A stretch of 64,000 bases of DNA. Source: Atrichornis clamosus. Taxonomy: Eukaryota; Chordata; Aves; Passeriformes; Menuridae. Location: contig WBMZ01010234.1 of the NCBI GenBank assembly GCA_013400975.1, positions 1-64,000 on the forward strand. The letters are read 5' to 3'. Each line of letters opens with the position of its first letter. The stretch's first letter is position 1. The notes under the pieces are model-generated. The model ran no database searches. It saw only the letters and a program-made list of their open reading frames with translations, and was not told the origin of the DNA. Position numbers and translations under genes: made by a program. Below are positions 63,801 to 64,000 of the stretch, piece after piece.

Positions 63801-64000
63801 GCCAGCTGCTTTTCCACCTACCTAGAGGCCTTTTGGTTATGGAAACCCACAACTCACAATGATTTTACTTCTGTAGAGATACATTCCTTACGCCCACCTT
63901 GAAACCAAGCAGAAAACAAAGATTCTCACTTGGTACTGAAGAGTGTCCTGCTGTCTCAGGTAGGGAGCACTCCCCTTTTGTGTGATTTACTGAGACATGG
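60825..64000. other. Intergenic sequence to the window end, no supported gene
   Basis: A loosely repeated pair of about 65-70 bases lies within 61139-61305. The right end has somewhat higher GC (63,180-63,480) and overlapping AATAAA hexamers on the plus strand at 63724-63733. A 187-codon frame at 63190-63753 on the minus strand has no recognisable domain and no supporting splice or promoter context, so it is not called. Confidence 0.5.

Noticed and set aside
1..64000. CRISPR arrays, prokaryotic defence or transfer systems, phage genes
   Set aside because: The sequence is vertebrate. The only array with regular units is the 48-bp minisatellite, which has no unique spacers.

Overview
This window is a stretch of bird nuclear chromosome. 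The evidence is CR1 LINE fragments on both strands with the typical avian 3' ends (attctgtgattct), one interspersed repeat I know from many non-galliform bird genomes, AT-rich introns, GT-AG splicing and CpG islands. There are no bacterial operons, CRISPR arrays or prokaryotic mobile elements.

The one gene that can be read with confidence is RAB32, a small GTPase of lysosome-related organelles. It lies on the minus strand in three coding exons: 30185-30413, 13017-13294 and 10753-10902. They join exactly (229 + 278 + 150 nt) into a 218-residue protein with all five G boxes, the subfamily-specific WDIAGQE switch II motif and a C-terminal di-cysteine for prenylation. Intron 1 is 16,890 bp and intron 2 is 2,114 bp. 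The start codon sits in a CpG island of about 1.5 kb. Upstream of it are a TATA-like box, GC boxes and a striking minisatellite: nine 48-bp units, seven of them identical.

Layout from left to right. Positions 1-130 are the edge of a second CpG island with a good plus-strand splice donor at 80/81, so probably the end of an unidentified first exon. Positions 130-10,700 are intergenic and hold CR1 fragments (285-545, 2770-2925), a decayed LTR-class-like repeat (4735-5525) and RAB32 3' UTR/polyadenylation candidates (about 9,980-10,750). Positions 10,753-30,413 are RAB32, with an 850-bp CR1 copy and a small CR1 tail in intron 1. Positions 30,414-31,600 are the promoter, CpG island and minisatellite. 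Positions 31,741-31,905 are a minus-strand CR1 tail. From 31,906 to 64,000 I see no gene, only simple repeats, a perfect 63-bp tandem duplication (60,699-60,824), a strong small hairpin (53,187-53,220) and unique AT-rich sequence.

In mammals the local order is GRM1-RAB32-ADGB, all in one orientation. By that order the right flank would lead towards the 3' end of GRM1 and the left flank towards ADGB, but neither is recognisable here. I found no convincing undescribed multi-gene system. The most unusual items are the promoter-proximal 48-bp array, the perfect CTCACGTGAG E-box in RAB32 intron 1, the interrupted minus-strand frame in the 4.7-5.5 kb repeat, and the unidentified exon edge at position 1.
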